Assembly (NCBI GenBank): GCA_018402385.1
Contig: JAGYJA010000006.1
Span: forward strand, 248,001 to 312,000
Length of the DNA: 64,000 nucleotides
Reading direction: 5' to 3'
Source: Flavobacteriaceae bacterium
Lineage (GTDB): Bacteria; Bacteroidota; Bacteroidia; Flavobacteriales; Flavobacteriaceae
Below the pieces are notes generated by a model. It saw nothing but the letters and a program-made list of their open reading frames with translations. It searched no databases and was not told where the DNA came from. Shown here piece after piece: positions 8,389 through 19,023 of this stretch; positions within the stretch are counted from its first letter, which is position 1; every line of letters begins with the position of its first letter. The position numbers were made by a program, and so were the translations under genes.

Positions 8389-9342
8389 TTAAGATTTAAG
8401 ATGATTGATTATTTGATTTGCAAGTTCTGTTCCTATTCTGTCTTGAGCTTCCAGAGTGGCTGCGCCAATGTGAGGAGTCAATGAAACATTTGGATGCATT
8501 AAAACTTTAATAGCAGGTGTGGGCTCGTTTTCAAAAGTATCTAAACCTGCAAAGCTCAATTTTCCGGAATCTAAAGCGTCCAGTAAAGCGACCTCATCAA
8601 TCACTCCTCCACGTGCTGCATTTACAATAGCAGCACCATCTTTCATCAGGTTTATTTCTTCTTTAGTTATGACATATTCTTTTTGTGCCGGAACGTGAAG
8701 TGAAATAAAATCACTGTTTTTTAAAACATCTTCAAGAGGGATTGTGTCAATTTTCACAGGTATGGAAGCTCCATTATAAAGAGTTATATCTATAGACACG
8801 GTATTTATAAATTTGTCACAAGCAATCACATTCATTCCGAGTCCTAAAGCAATTTTTGCAACCTCTTGACCAATTCTTCCAATGCCAATGATACCCATTG
8901 TTTTTCCTCTTAATTCAAGTCCTTTGGCATAGGATTTTTTTAATTCATTGAATCGGCTATCTCCTTCCAGTGGCATATTTCTGTTTGAATCATAGAGAAA
9001 ACGCACACCGTTAAAAAGGTGTGCAAAAACGAGTTCAGCTACAGAAGCAGAAGATGCTGCAGGTGTATTGATGACCATAATGCCTTTTTCACGGGCATAT
9101 TCTACATCTATATTGTCCATACCAACACCACCACGACCAATGATTTTTAGCGATGGACAGGCGTCAATAACTTCTTTTCTTACAGTGGTAGCACTTCTCA
9201 CCAAAATGACATCAATTTGATGTTGATTGACATAATTACTCAATTGTTCCTGAGCAACTTTTGTTGTGATGACTTCGATTCCTGCGTTTTCCAATGCATC
9301 AATTCCGCTTTGTGAGATTCCGTCGTTTGCTAATACTTTCAT
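8389..9342 (-). CDS. serA: D-2-hydroxyacid dehydrogenase, phosphoglycerate dehydrogenase-like
   Basis: This 317-residue NAD-dependent enzyme matches the SerA class, 3-phosphoglycerate to 3-phosphohydroxypyruvate, the first step of serine synthesis. The Rossmann motif GIGRIG is at 153-158, catalytic Arg244 in NAARGGV, Glu273 in FENEP, and His291 in TPHIGAAT. It lacks the C-terminal ACT domain, so allosteric control by serine through that domain is absent. The assignment as PGDH rather than another 2-hydroxyacid dehydrogenase rests on the serC gene directly upstream (56 bases). Confidence 0.9.
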   Translation of the reverse strand: MKVLANDGISQSGIDALENAGIEVITTKVAQEQLSNYVNQHQIDVILVRSATTVRKEVIDACPSLKIIGRGGVGMDNIDVEYAREKGIMVINTPAASSASVAELVFAHLFNGVRFLYDSNRNMPLEGDSRFNELKKSYAKGLELRGKTMGIIGIGRIGQEVAKIALGLGMNVIACDKFINTVSIDITLYNGASIPVKIDTIPLEDVLKNSDFISLHVPAQKEYVITKEEINLMKDGAAIVNAARGGVIDEVALLDALDSGKLSFAGLDTFENEPTPAIKVLMHPNVSLTPHIGAATLEAQDRIGTELANQIINHLKS

Positions 9343-9398
9343 GGGTAATGGTTAATTGTATGGTAGTTAATGTTTATTTGTTAATGGAATTATGGAAT

Positions 9399-10466
9399 TT
9401 AATTTTGATTTTCAAGATCTTGCATGACTTCCACCAGAAGTTTGACACTTTCAATGGGCAGCGCATTGTACATTGAGGCTCGATATCCACCCACACTTCG
9501 GTGACCGTTGAGTCCGCTAATACCGGCTTCTTTGAGAAGTGTTTCAAAGGGTTCTTTGTAAGTTTCGTCAGTTAAATTAAAGGTGGCGTTCATCGTAGAT
9601 CGATCATCTAGGCGGGAAACAAAACCTTCAAAAAGAGAGTTTCTATCGATTTCGCTGTAAAGCAATGCTGCCTTTTCATTGTTTACCTTTTCTATTGCTG
9701 CAATTCCACCTTTGGCTTTAAGCCATTTTAAATTAAGCATAGATACATACACTGAAAACACTGCGGGGGTATTATACATACTTTCTTTAGCGATGTGGGA
9801 GTTGTAATTTAAAATATTGGGAATTGCTCTGCTCACTTTATTTAATATAGATTCTTTTAAAATAACAAGTGTTGTTCCAGCAGGTCCCATGTTTTTTTGT
9901 GCACCGGCATAAATTAAGCTAAATTGTGAAAAATCAATATTTCTTGAAAATATATCACTACTCATATCACAAACAAGAGGAATCTCTGTTTTTGGAAACT
10001 CTTTTATTTGTGTGCCAAAAATAGTGTTGTTGCTGGTACAATGAAAATAATCTGCATCAGCAGGGATTTCAAAATTTTTTGGAATGTAATTGTAGTTTTT
10101 ATCTTTTGAGGAAGCGACTTCAATGACCTCACCAAAAAAACGAGCTTCCTTAATTGCATTATTGGCCCAAGTACCGGTATTGAGATAAGCCGCTTTGCTT
10201 TCCAGTAGATTTTGAGCAAGCATCACAAATTGCATACTAGCACCTCCCTGAAGAAATAATACTTGGTAGCCTTTATTTTCTAGACCCAATAATTCAAGAG
10301 TCAGGCTTTTAGCTTGTTCCATTACAGCGATGAAATCTTTGCTTCGGTGAGAAATTTCTAAAATTGATAAGCCTGAATTGTTAAAATTCAGAACCGCTGC
10401 TGCGGCCTCTTTAAAAACCTCTTGAGGTAATATGCTGGGACCTGCGCTAAAATTGTGTTTTTTCAT
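9399..10466 (-). CDS. serC: Phosphoserine aminotransferase SerC
   Basis: SerC converts 3-phosphohydroxypyruvate and glutamate into phosphoserine and 2-oxoglutarate, and also serves pyridoxal phosphate synthesis. The 355-residue protein begins with the family N-terminus NFSAGPSILPQEV. The PLP-binding lysine is Lys191 in AGAQKNMGPAG, and the phosphate-binding end NGHRSVGGYRASMYNALP is complete. The serA-like gene follows. A phosphoserine phosphatase is not seen in the window. Confidence 0.96.
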   Translation of the reverse strand: MKKHNFSAGPSILPQEVFKEAAAAVLNFNNSGLSILEISHRSKDFIAVMEQAKSLTLELLGLENKGYQVLFLQGGASMQFVMLAQNLLESKAAYLNTGTWANNAIKEARFFGEVIEVASSKDKNYNYIPKNFEIPADADYFHCTSNNTIFGTQIKEFPKTEIPLVCDMSSDIFSRNIDFSQFSLIYAGAQKNMGPAGTTLVILKESILNKVSRAIPNILNYNSHIAKESMYNTPAVFSVYVSMLNLKWLKAKGGIAAIEKVNNEKAALLYSEIDRNSLFEGFVSRLDDRSTMNATFNLTDETYKEPFETLLKEAGISGLNGHRSVGGYRASMYNALPIESVKLLVEVMQDLENQN

Positions 10467-10546
10467 AGGAACTTTTGAATGAAGTTTAGAACTCTTTTAA
10501 GTATGCTAAAATACTGACTAATCGCTTAATTATAATCCTCAAAAGA

Positions 10547-12026
<1,480 letters not shown>

Positions 12027-12081
12027 TATTGTATTGCGTTGTTAGCAGCTTTTGCTAAGTAATCGATATTTTTTTTAACTT

Positions 12082-12115
12082 GCCTGTTACTTTAATAGTG
12101 ACAGGCTTTATTTTT
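12082..12115 (+). terminator. Terminator after the ferredoxin gene
   Basis: GCCTGTTACT (12082-12091) pairs with AGTGACAGGC (12097-12106), a 10-bp stem with one G-U pair, followed by TTTATTTTT. Confidence 0.85.
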
Positions 12116-12132
12116 ACCAACCTCTTTAATTT

Positions 12133-13004
12133 ATGCCACACTGGTTGTCCATAGCAGTTCTTATAATTGCGGCTTATGTAATCATAAGTGTGCTTTTATA
12201 TTACCTCCAGGATTATTTTTTATTCAAACCGGAAAAGCTTCCAAGTGATTTTGAATTTTTTATGAAAATCAACAAGTTGAAGAATACAATCTCAGTACGC
12301 CTGATGGAGCACTCATCAATGGTCTTCATTTTAAAGTAGAAAATCCAAAAGGAATTGTACTCTATTTAAAAGGAAATTCAAAAAGTATCAAAGGCTGGGG
12401 GAAATTTGCTGTTGATTTTACAAGGCATAATTTTGAAGTGATTATGTTGGATTATCGGGGTTTTGGAAAAAGCACCGGAAGACGCACCCAAAAAGCCATC
12501 CACAATGATTTGCAACTGGTGTATGATAAAATCAAAGAACGAGTTTTGGAACGTTATATCATATTGTATGGACGCTCACTGGGCTCTGGATTTGCTACGA
12601 AACTCGCTTCACTCAACCATCCCAGAATGTTAATACTTGATGCGCCTTATTACAGTCTCACCAAAGTAACAGCACGTTATATGCCCTTTATGCCACTGTC
12701 ATTATTGATGAAATATCCATTGCCTACATACAAATGGATAAAATATGTTAAATGCCCCATTCATATTTTACATGGGACCAGAGATAAATTGATTCCCTTT
12801 AAAAGTAGTATTAAGCTTTCACAGTTGAATCCAAAAAATACCCGATTGTATGCAGTTATTGGCGGCGGACATAAAAATCTAAATCAGTTTGAGTCCTATC
12901 ACAAAATGCTTTCAGAAATTATTCACTCTACCAAAGTAAAGATTGATCTCGAAGGAAGTAGTTTTAAAGTCGTACACGGTAAGAAAGCCTCAAACAATGT
13001 TTAA
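12133..13004 (+). pseudogene. Alpha/beta hydrolase (BEM46/YfhR-like), frameshifted copy
   Basis: The gene reads in one frame up to about 12261 (signal-anchor, then YLQDYFLFKPEKLPSDFEFF) and in the -1 frame afterwards (YENQQVEEYNLSTPDGAL, then LDYRGFGKSTG, GRSLGSG, HGTRDKLIPF, GGGHKN). One missing T in the run at 12256-12261 explains the break, because T7 would restore a product aligning end to end with the neighbour at 12997. The nucleophile Ser, Asp and His of the triad are all kept. The oxyanion-side motif FHGNAG of the neighbour is LKGNSK here, which hints at relaxed selection. It overlaps the next gene by eight bases. True pseudogene or base-calling error cannot be separated from one sequence. 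Confidence 0.85.
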
Positions 13005-13791
13005 AAAAATACTATACACACTTCTTATTCTCTATATTATGCTTATTGCTGCGTTGACTCTTTTTCAGGAAAAATTAATATTTTTACCTAGCAAATTGCC
13101 GGTAGATTATGAATATCACTTCAATGAAACTTTTGAAGAAATTAATATAGAAGCAACAGATGGAGCCATTTTAAATGCCCTTCATTTTAAAGCAGAAAAC
13201 CCAAAAGGAGTAATTCTTTATTTTCACGGTAATGCCGGTGATTTATCTCGCTGGGGCGAAATCACTTCCTTTTTTACAAAATATAATTGGGATGTCCTGG
13301 TAATGGATTACAGAAGTTATGGGAAGAGTACTGGAAAATTAAGTGAATCTGCACTGTATGAAGATGCTCAGTTATTTTATGATTATGTTTTAAAGCAGTA
13401 TGATGAAGATAAAATTATTCTTTACGGAAGATCACTTGGGACAGCATTTGCCACAAAACTTGCTTCTGAAAACAACCCAAAAATGCTTATTTTAGAGACT
13501 CCATTTTACAATTTAACTTCGGTAGCTAAAAAAAGATTTCCCATTTTTCCAGTGGATTATTTAATTAAATATGAATTTAATAGCAATGAATATATAAAAG
13601 GGGTAAACTGTACTACAGTTTTTTTTCATGGAACAGATGATCAAGTGGTTCCTTATGACTCAGGAAAAAAACTCTATGAGCTTGCCTCACCTGAGAAAGG
13701 GAAACATTTTATTACTATAAAAAACGGAACGCATAATAATCTATCTAATTTTTCTACTTATAAAAAAGCAATAGAAAGACTTTTAATGTAA
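12997..13791 (+). CDS. Alpha/beta hydrolase (BEM46/YfhR-like)
   Basis: The 264-residue membrane-anchored hydrolase has an N-terminal hydrophobic helix (about 4-24, ILYTLLILYIMLIAALTLF). The fold landmarks follow: YFHGNAGD near 92-99, nucleophile elbow GRSLGTA, acid in HGTDDQVVPY and the final histidine in NGTHNNL. It belongs to the family of YfhR/BEM46 serine hydrolases, whose natural substrates are mostly unknown. The ATG at 12997 overlaps the end of the paralogous upstream gene, which suggests translational coupling and tandem duplication. Confidence 0.9.
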   Translation: MFKKILYTLLILYIMLIAALTLFQEKLIFLPSKLPVDYEYHFNETFEEINIEATDGAILNALHFKAENPKGVILYFHGNAGDLSRWGEITSFFTKYNWDVLVMDYRSYGKSTGKLSESALYEDAQLFYDYVLKQYDEDKIILYGRSLGTAFATKLASENNPKMLILETPFYNLTSVAKKRFPIFPVDYLIKYEFNSNEYIKGVNCTTVFFHGTDDQVVPYDSGKKLYELASPEKGKHFITIKNGTHNNLSNFSTYKKAIERLLM

Positions 13792-13794
13792 TTA

Positions 13795-14250
13795 TTAAAA
13801 ATCTGAAACTCGATCTGGTCTGTAATAATAAGGATTGTAGTAAAAGGGCATAGAGGCGTCCCTGTAAACAGTATTTCTCACGCGGCTTCTTGTTTCATAA
13901 TAAGGTTCTTTTACTTGTACTCTAATACCACTTTCTTTTTCTACAACTCGTCTAAAACCCAATGACTCTGCAGTAATCTTATTTTCAGAGGTATTATTTC
14001 TTCTGTTCAAATAAGCATCCTGCCTGTTTAATGCATCCATCATACTCACAGGTTGCCAGTAATTATTAGTGGTAATTCCCATACTTCTTGGAAAATTACT
14101 AGCAGTATGTTTCTGAACAAAATAACTATTGTCTAAAGTAAAGACTTGAGGTAAAGAGTTTTCATTTATTGTAAAAAACTTAGCGCCAAATTCTTGAGAA
14201 AACAAGAATCCGGTGAGCAATAAGAAAACAATACTTAAGTTGCGTTTCAC
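13795..14250 (-). CDS. Secreted hypothetical protein
   Basis: The product of about 151 residues has a signal peptide, KRNLSIVFLLLTGFLFSQ, so a GTG at 14250 is the likely start; the longer frame would begin with TTG at 14280 and bury the signal. The mature part is polar with an Arg/Tyr-rich end (PFYYNPYYYRPDRVSDF). I recognise no domain. It is convergent with the hydrolase gene, with three bases between stops. Confidence 0.6.
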   Translation of the reverse strand: MKRNLSIVFLLLTGFLFSQEFGAKFFTINENSLPQVFTLDNSYFVQKHTASNFPRSMGITTNNYWQPVSMMDALNRQDAYLNRRNNTSENKITAESLGFRRVVEKESGIRVQVKEPYYETRSRVRNTVYRDASMPFYYNPYYYRPDRVSDF

Positions 14251-14489
14251 TTTTAAGGTTTTTACAAATATAGCAATCAAAAATCAACCCAAATTAAATT
14301 GTCCTTAAAGTTTTTATAAATGTATTTCTATTTTGAGTCCTTGATGTATAATATAAGCCACTAATACATCGATGCATTTCTAAGGTACTTTAAAAATAAA
14401 GTCCAGTTATAATAGAGCTGGTCGATTGCCGTTCACTGAGCGAACTCAAATGTGTCTTATATTAAAGGTGCATTGGTATTAAAAGACCC

Positions 14490-17400
14490 TTAATCCATCA
14501 ACACCCAATCTCCTTTATCGAGTAAAGGGATCGCCTGTTTAAATTTTAATTCTTTCGTTTCACCACTCATCACATGTTTGATGGTTACTTTGTCGTTGCG
14601 ACCAATTTTTGGTTTGTCTCTAACGATGGTCTCAGTAACACTCTGTTGTCCTTGAGTATTTCCTGCTGCCCTGGATTGAGCTGCTCGTTCATCCATATTG
14701 GGAATTTCGTCTTTTTGAGTGCGCAGGTTTTCTTTGGGTTTTCGCACTCGCGCTTCTTGTATTTGAGCTTGATCCTGTTGTGGCAATTCGCCTTTAAATA
14801 AGAAAGAAACCACATCCTTGTTCACTTTTTCAATCATCACTTTGAATAGTTCATATGCTTCAAACTTATAAATCAAAAGTGGATCTTTTTGCTCGTGAAC
14901 TGCCAGCTGAACAGATTGCTTCAATTCATCCATTTTTCGTAAATGTGTCTTCCACGCATCATCAATAATAGCAAGTGTGATGTTTTTTTCAAAATCAAGA
15001 ATCAATTGCTTGCCTTCGGTTTCATAAGCTTTTTCAAGGTCTGTTGCTACATTTAGGGTTTTAACTCCATCACTGAATGGAACCAAAATGCGTTTGTACA
15101 TATCCTTTTGCTTTTCATAAACACTTTTTATCACCGGATAAGCAATCTCGGCATTTCGAATCATCTTATCCTGAAAATGTTTGTAGGCTTCTTTATAAAC
15201 AATACCGGCTATTTCAATATATTCTTTTTTCTCAAATTCTTCTTCAGTTACAGGTGAGCTGATAGAGAAGAAGCGAATGAGTTCAAACTCAAAATTCTTG
15301 TAATCCTGAGCAAGTTTATTGGTTTCTGCAATGACCTCAGCTGTATCATAAATCATGTTAGCGATATCCACCTTCAACCGCTCTCCAAAAAGGGCGTGGT
15401 ATCTACGCTTATAAATCACTTCACGCTGTGCATTCATTACATCATCATACTCCAATAAACGTTTTCTAATACCAAAGTTATTTTCCTCTACTTTTTTCTG
15501 AGCGCGTTCAATCGACTTGGATATCATGGAATGCTGAATGACTTCACCCTCCTTCAATCCCATTCTGTCCATCAATTTGGCAATTTTATCACTACCAAAT
15601 AAACGCATTAAATTATCTTCAAGGGATACATAAAACTGCGAACTACCGGGGTCTCCTTGACGACCACTACGTCCTCTCAACTGTCTGTCCACACGTCTGG
15701 AATCGTGACGTTCTGTACCAATAATGGCAAGTCCTCCGGCTTTTTTCACTTCTTCAGAAAGCTTGATATCGGTACCACGACCCGCCATGTTTGTAGCAAT
15801 AGTAACGATTCCGGCGTGACCGGCTTCTTCTACAATTTGTGCTTCTTTTTTATGGAGTTTGGCGTTCAATACGTTGTGTTTTATCTTCCTGATGGCAAGC
15901 ATCTTGCTTAACAATTCAGAAATATCTACGGATGTAGTACCAATAAGTACGGGTCTTCCGGCATTTGAAAGTTCGACGACTTCATCGATAACAGCGTTGT
16001 ATTTTTCCCGTTTGGTTTTGTAAATTTTATCTTGTCTGTCATCTCTTGCAATGGGTCTGTTTGTGGGAATTTCCACCACATCGAGTTTGTAGATTTCCCA
16101 AAGTTCCCCGGCTTCTGTAACTGCAGTACCTGTCATACCTGCGAGTTTGCGGTACATCCTGAAATAGTTTTGAAGTGTGATGGTCGCAAAAGTTTGTGTA
16201 AGGGCCTCAATCTTAACATTTTCCTTGGCTTCAATAGCCTGGTGTAAACCATCACTGTAACGGCGTCCATCCATAATACGTCCGGTTTGCTCATCGACAA
16301 TCATTACTTTATTGTCCATAACCACATACTGGGTATCCTTTTCAAAAAGTGCATAAGCCTTTAACAACTGACTCATCGTGTGAATGCGTTCACTTTTTAT
16401 GGAAAATTCCCTAAAGAGTTCTTCTTTTTCTTTTGCTTCTTCCTCTTTATCAAGACCTTTGGCTTCGATATTGGCAATTTCGACACCCATTTCTGGCATT
16501 ACAAAAAACTCTGGGTCTTTTTCTCCGGAAAGTAAATCAATACCCTTGTCTGTTAATTCGATCTGATTGTTTTTTTCATCAATAACAAAATACAGTTCGG
16601 CATCCACCTTAGGCATTTCCTTATTGTTATCAAGCATGTAAAAGTTTTCAGTTTTCTGGAGGATTTGCTTGATTCCTTCTTCAGAAAGGTATTTAATCAA
16701 AGCTTTATTTTTAGGTAATCCTCTAAAAACGCGCAGAAGTTTAAGGCCACCTTCTTTGGTGTCTCCTTCTTTGATGAGTTTTTTCGCTTCAGCTAAAACG
16801 CCGGTTAATAATTTTCTTTGAATATCAACTAATTCACTTATTTGGGGTTTCAACTCGGTAAACTCGTGGCGGTCACCTTCAGGTACCGGACCGGAAATAA
16901 TCAATGGGGTTCTGGCATCATCAATCAAAACTGAATCGACCTCATCTACAATGGCATAGTGATGTGGTCGTTGAACCAAGTCGATTGGCGCGTGAGCCAT
17001 ATTATCTCTCAGGTAGTCAAAACCAAACTCGTTATTGGTTCCATAGGTGATATCTGCATTATAGGCTTTTCTTCTGTCTTCAGAGTTAGGCTGATGGTAA
17101 TCAATACAATCAACACTCAAGCCGTGGAACTGAAAAATGGGTGCCATCCAGGCGCTGTCACGTTTTGCCAGGTAATCGTTAACGGTTACCAGGTGGACAC
17201 CGTTTCCGGTAAGGGCATTCAAATAAACGGGAAGGGTAGCCACAAGTGTTTTACCTTCACCGGTGTGCATCTCTGCCACTTTGCCCTGATGCAGAGCAAT
17301 ACCACCAATGAGCTGCACATCATAGTGTACCATGTCCCAGGTAATCTCTTTTCCGGCGGCATCCCAGGAATTTGACCAGATGGCTTTGTCTCCATTTAAA

Positions 17401-17843
17401 GTAACATAGTCTTTTGTTGCAGATAGTTCACGGTCAAACTGAGTTGCAGTAACTTCCAACGAGGTATTGTTGACAAATCGTTTTGCTGTTTCTTTTACTA
17501 CAGCAAAGGCTTCAGGAAGAATTTCGTCAAGGATATTTTTTTCAATGGCATAAATTTCATCTTTGAGTTTGTCGATTTCTGTATAGATGTCTTCATTCCT
17601 GTTGATATCGTTTGAGGCATTTGCTTCTTCAGTTAATTTCTTAACTTCGGCATCAAGCTCTTTTCTGGAGTTTGCTATTTTTTGTCGAAAAAAATCAGAT
17701 TTGGCTCTGAGTTCATCGAGCGAAAGTTTTTCAATTTCAGATTCAAACTTTTTTATTTGGTTGACAATGGGCATAATTTGTCCCACGTCTTTTTTGGATT
17801 TATCACCAACAAATACTTTTAATATTTTATCAAGAACTGTCAT
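14490..17843 (-). CDS. secA: Preprotein translocase ATPase SecA
   Basis: SecA drives proteins through the SecYEG channel with ATP. The 1117-residue protein has Walker A HTGEGKT at 193-199, the DEAD-type block [19 protein letters not shown], the second motor motifs [18 protein letters not shown] and [33 protein letters not shown], and the helical scaffold with [15 protein letters not shown]. It is longer than the E. coli protein (901) because of insertions, among them a charged stretch near residues 55-105 and one between the Walker motifs, as is usual for Bacteroidota. The C-terminus has no CxCxnC zinc-binding SEC-C motif; it ends in a different domain ([17 protein letters not shown]). It stands alone, 82 bases after the DUF2795 gene. 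Confidence 0.97.
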   Translation of the reverse strand: MTVLDKILKVFVGDKSKKDVGQIMPIVNQIKKFESEIEKLSLDELRAKSDFFRQKIANSRKELDAEVKKLTEEANASNDINRNEDIYTEIDKLKDEIYAIEKNILDEILPEAFAVVKETAKRFVNNTSLEVTATQFDRELSATKDYVTLNGDKAIWSNSWDAAGKEITWDMVHYDVQLIGGIALHQGKVAEMHTGEGKTLVATLPVYLNALTGNGVHLVTVNDYLAKRDSAWMAPIFQFHGLSVDCIDYHQPNSEDRRKAYNADITYGTNNEFGFDYLRDNMAHAPIDLVQRPHHYAIVDEVDSVLIDDARTPLIISGPVPEGDRHEFTELKPQISELVDIQRKLLTGVLAEAKKLIKEGDTKEGGLKLLRVFRGLPKNKALIKYLSEEGIKQILQKTENFYMLDNNKEMPKVDAELYFVIDEKNNQIELTDKGIDLLSGEKDPEFFVMPEMGVEIANIEAKGLDKEEEAKEKEELFREFSIKSERIHTMSQLLKAYALFEKDTQYVVMDNKVMIVDEQTGRIMDGRRYSDGLHQAIEAKENVKIEALTQTFATITLQNYFRMYRKLAGMTGTAVTEAGELWEIYKLDVVEIPTNRPIARDDRQDKIYKTKREKYNAVIDEVVELSNAGRPVLIGTTSVDISELLSKMLAIRKIKHNVLNAKLHKKEAQIVEEAGHAGIVTIATNMAGRGTDIKLSEEVKKAGGLAIIGTERHDSRRVDRQLRGRSGRQGDPGSSQFYVSLEDNLMRLFGSDKIAKLMDRMGLKEGEVIQHSMISKSIERAQKKVEENNFGIRKRLLEYDDVMNAQREVIYKRRYHALFGERLKVDIANMIYDTAEVIAETNKLAQDYKNFEFELIRFFSISSPVTEEEFEKKEYIEIAGIVYKEAYKHFQDKMIRNAEIAYPVIKSVYEKQKDMYKRILVPFSDGVKTLNVATDLEKAYETEGKQLILDFEKNITLAIIDDAWKTHLRKMDELKQSVQLAVHEQKDPLLIYKFEAYELFKVMIEKVNKDVVSFLFKGELPQQDQAQIQEARVRKPKENLRTQKDEIPNMDERAAQSRAAGNTQGQQSVTETIVRDKPKIGRNDKVTIKHVMSGETKELKFKQAIPLLDKGDWVLMD

Positions 17844-17877
17844 AATGGTTTATTCTATTGAATGCTTCAAATTTAAA

Positions 17878-17906
17878 CAAAAAAAAAGCCTCTGTCGAGA
17901 CTTTCT
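17878..17906 (-). terminator. Terminator after the DUF2795 gene
   Basis: Read on the minus strand, AAGTCTC (17903-17897) pairs with GAGGCTT (17892-17886), with one U-G pair, around a GACA loop and followed by a long T-run. It lies between DUF2795 and secA and may reduce read-through into secA. Confidence 0.65.
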
Positions 17907-17925
17907 ATTCTATTTTTAAAGGTTT

Positions 17926-18147
17926 TTAATATTCATCTTCATTCCACAGATAATCTTCATCTGTGGGATAATCTGGCCAGATTTCTTCGATGGAATCATA
18001 AGCATCTCCTTCATCTTCAATTGCTTGTAGGTTTTCTACAACTTCTAAGGGTGCTCCGGTTCTAATTGCATAATCAATTAGTTCATCTTTTGTGGCAGGC
18101 CAGGGGGCATCACTTAAATAAGATGCCAATTCTAATGTCCAGTACAT
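17926..18147 (-). CDS. DUF2795 domain-containing protein
   Basis: This 73-residue acidic protein begins MYWTLELASYLSDAPWPATK and matches the short DUF2795 family, proposed to be helical and sometimes suspected of nucleic-acid binding. The segment TKDELIDYAIRTGAPLEVVENLQ is the family core. The C-terminus is rich in Asp, Glu and Trp. It lies upstream of secA behind a good promoter, an arrangement repeated in flavobacteria. Function unknown. Confidence 0.9.
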   Translation of the reverse strand: MYWTLELASYLSDAPWPATKDELIDYAIRTGAPLEVVENLQAIEDEGDAYDSIEEIWPDYPTDEDYLWNEDEY

Positions 18148-18169
18148 ACAATACGGTTTAATTTTTTTG

Positions 18170-18199
18170 CAAAAATAATTTTTTAGTTGAGAAAGTCAA
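18170..18199 (-). promoter_or_regulatory. Bacteroidota-type promoter for DUF2795 (and possibly secA)
   Basis: On the minus strand, TTG (18199-18197, within CTTGAC), a 19-base spacer and TATTTTTG (18177-18170) form a full consensus match, 22 bases before the DUF2795 start codon. Confidence 0.6.
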
Positions 18200-18295
18200 G
18201 AAAAAAAAGAATTATTTCTACTATATTTTTAAGAACTTTTGTTTTTTAGTTTTAAGTGGCTCAATAATAGAATGTTAAATAAGATTAAATTATTG

Positions 18296-18871
18296 TTAAT
18301 CTTTTCTATCGGGAATCCATTTTATTTCGTCCACATGTAACTCATGAGACAACTTTCGTGCCAGTACAAAAAGGAAGTCAGAGAGTCTGTTGAGATAGAT
18401 CAAAACTCTTGGGTCAACCGGCTCATTGTCATTTAAAAAGCTGGTTTGACGCTCTGCTCTGCGACAAACACATCTTGCAATGTGACAGAATGACACCGTT
18501 TGATGTCCGCCGGGCAGAATGAAATGAGTCATTTGTGGTAACTCTTCATTCATTTTGTCAATGGAATCTTCTAATAAAGTGATGTTTTCATCACTAATTT
18601 TGGGAATATTGAGTCGTTCTTTTCCATTTTTCAAGATCGCTTTTTCGGGGTCTGTAGCAAGTATAGCCCCCACAGTAAATAGACGGTCTTGAATGTGATT
18701 AAGCAACTTTTTGTGTACTGATTTTATATCCTGATCCCTTATAAGCCCAATGTGAGAATTGAGTTCATCTACAGTTCCATAGCTTTCTATTCGGATATGA
18801 TACTTGGGAACCCGTGTTCCACCATATAAGGCAGTTGTTCCTTTATCACCTGTTTTAGTATATATTTTCAT
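18296..18871 (-). CDS. Cob(I)alamin adenosyltransferase, PduO type
   Basis: This 191-residue enzyme transfers the adenosyl group of ATP to cob(I)alamin to make adenosylcobalamin. The ATP-binding N-terminus KIYTKTGDKGTTALYGG and YGTVDELNSHIG are classical for the PduO/MMAB family, as are CRRAERQTSFL and LIYLNRLSDFLFVLAR. No other cobalamin gene or adenosylcobalamin-dependent enzyme lies nearby, which is usual for organisms that salvage B12 for methylmalonyl-CoA mutase or ribonucleotide reductase. Confidence 0.95.
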   Translation of the reverse strand: MKIYTKTGDKGTTALYGGTRVPKYHIRIESYGTVDELNSHIGLIRDQDIKSVHKKLLNHIQDRLFTVGAILATDPEKAILKNGKERLNIPKISDENITLLEDSIDKMNEELPQMTHFILPGGHQTVSFCHIARCVCRRAERQTSFLNDNEPVDPRVLIYLNRLSDFLFVLARKLSHELHVDEIKWIPDRKD

Positions 18872-18902
18872 CTGTTATTATTTTACTATTTTTATATATA
18901 AG

Positions 18903-18926
18903 ACCTGCCTTTGCCGGTAGGCAGGT
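18903..18926. repeat. Short intergenic palindrome (CCTGCC/GGCAGG type)
   Basis: ACCTGCCT (18903-18910) is the exact reverse complement of AGGCAGGT (18919-18926), with an eight-base G+C-rich centre in an otherwise A+T-rich gap. A degenerate relative lies at 38854-38908. This type of palindrome is dispersed in many flavobacterial genomes, to my recollection. Confidence 0.5.
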
Positions 18927-19023
18927 GGAACACCCAAATTATCATTCCTCTTTATGATTTATGATTAATGACGGGAGTTTCATTTTTGAGGAATTGATTT
19001 TTTAAAATTATAAATTTTTGAAA

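Noticed and set aside
12256..12261. Programmed -1 frameshift at the T6 run
   Set aside because: No stimulatory structure seen and the intact paralogue has no such arrangement; single-base loss explains it.
14281..14489. Possible RNA gene between the secreted protein gene and secA
   Set aside because: The 209-base gap shows no tRNA-like, riboswitch-like or terminator structure that I can support.
16959..17375. 138-codon plus-strand frame inside secA
   Set aside because: It is antisense to highly conserved SecA sequence; the long frame follows from the codon bias of secA.
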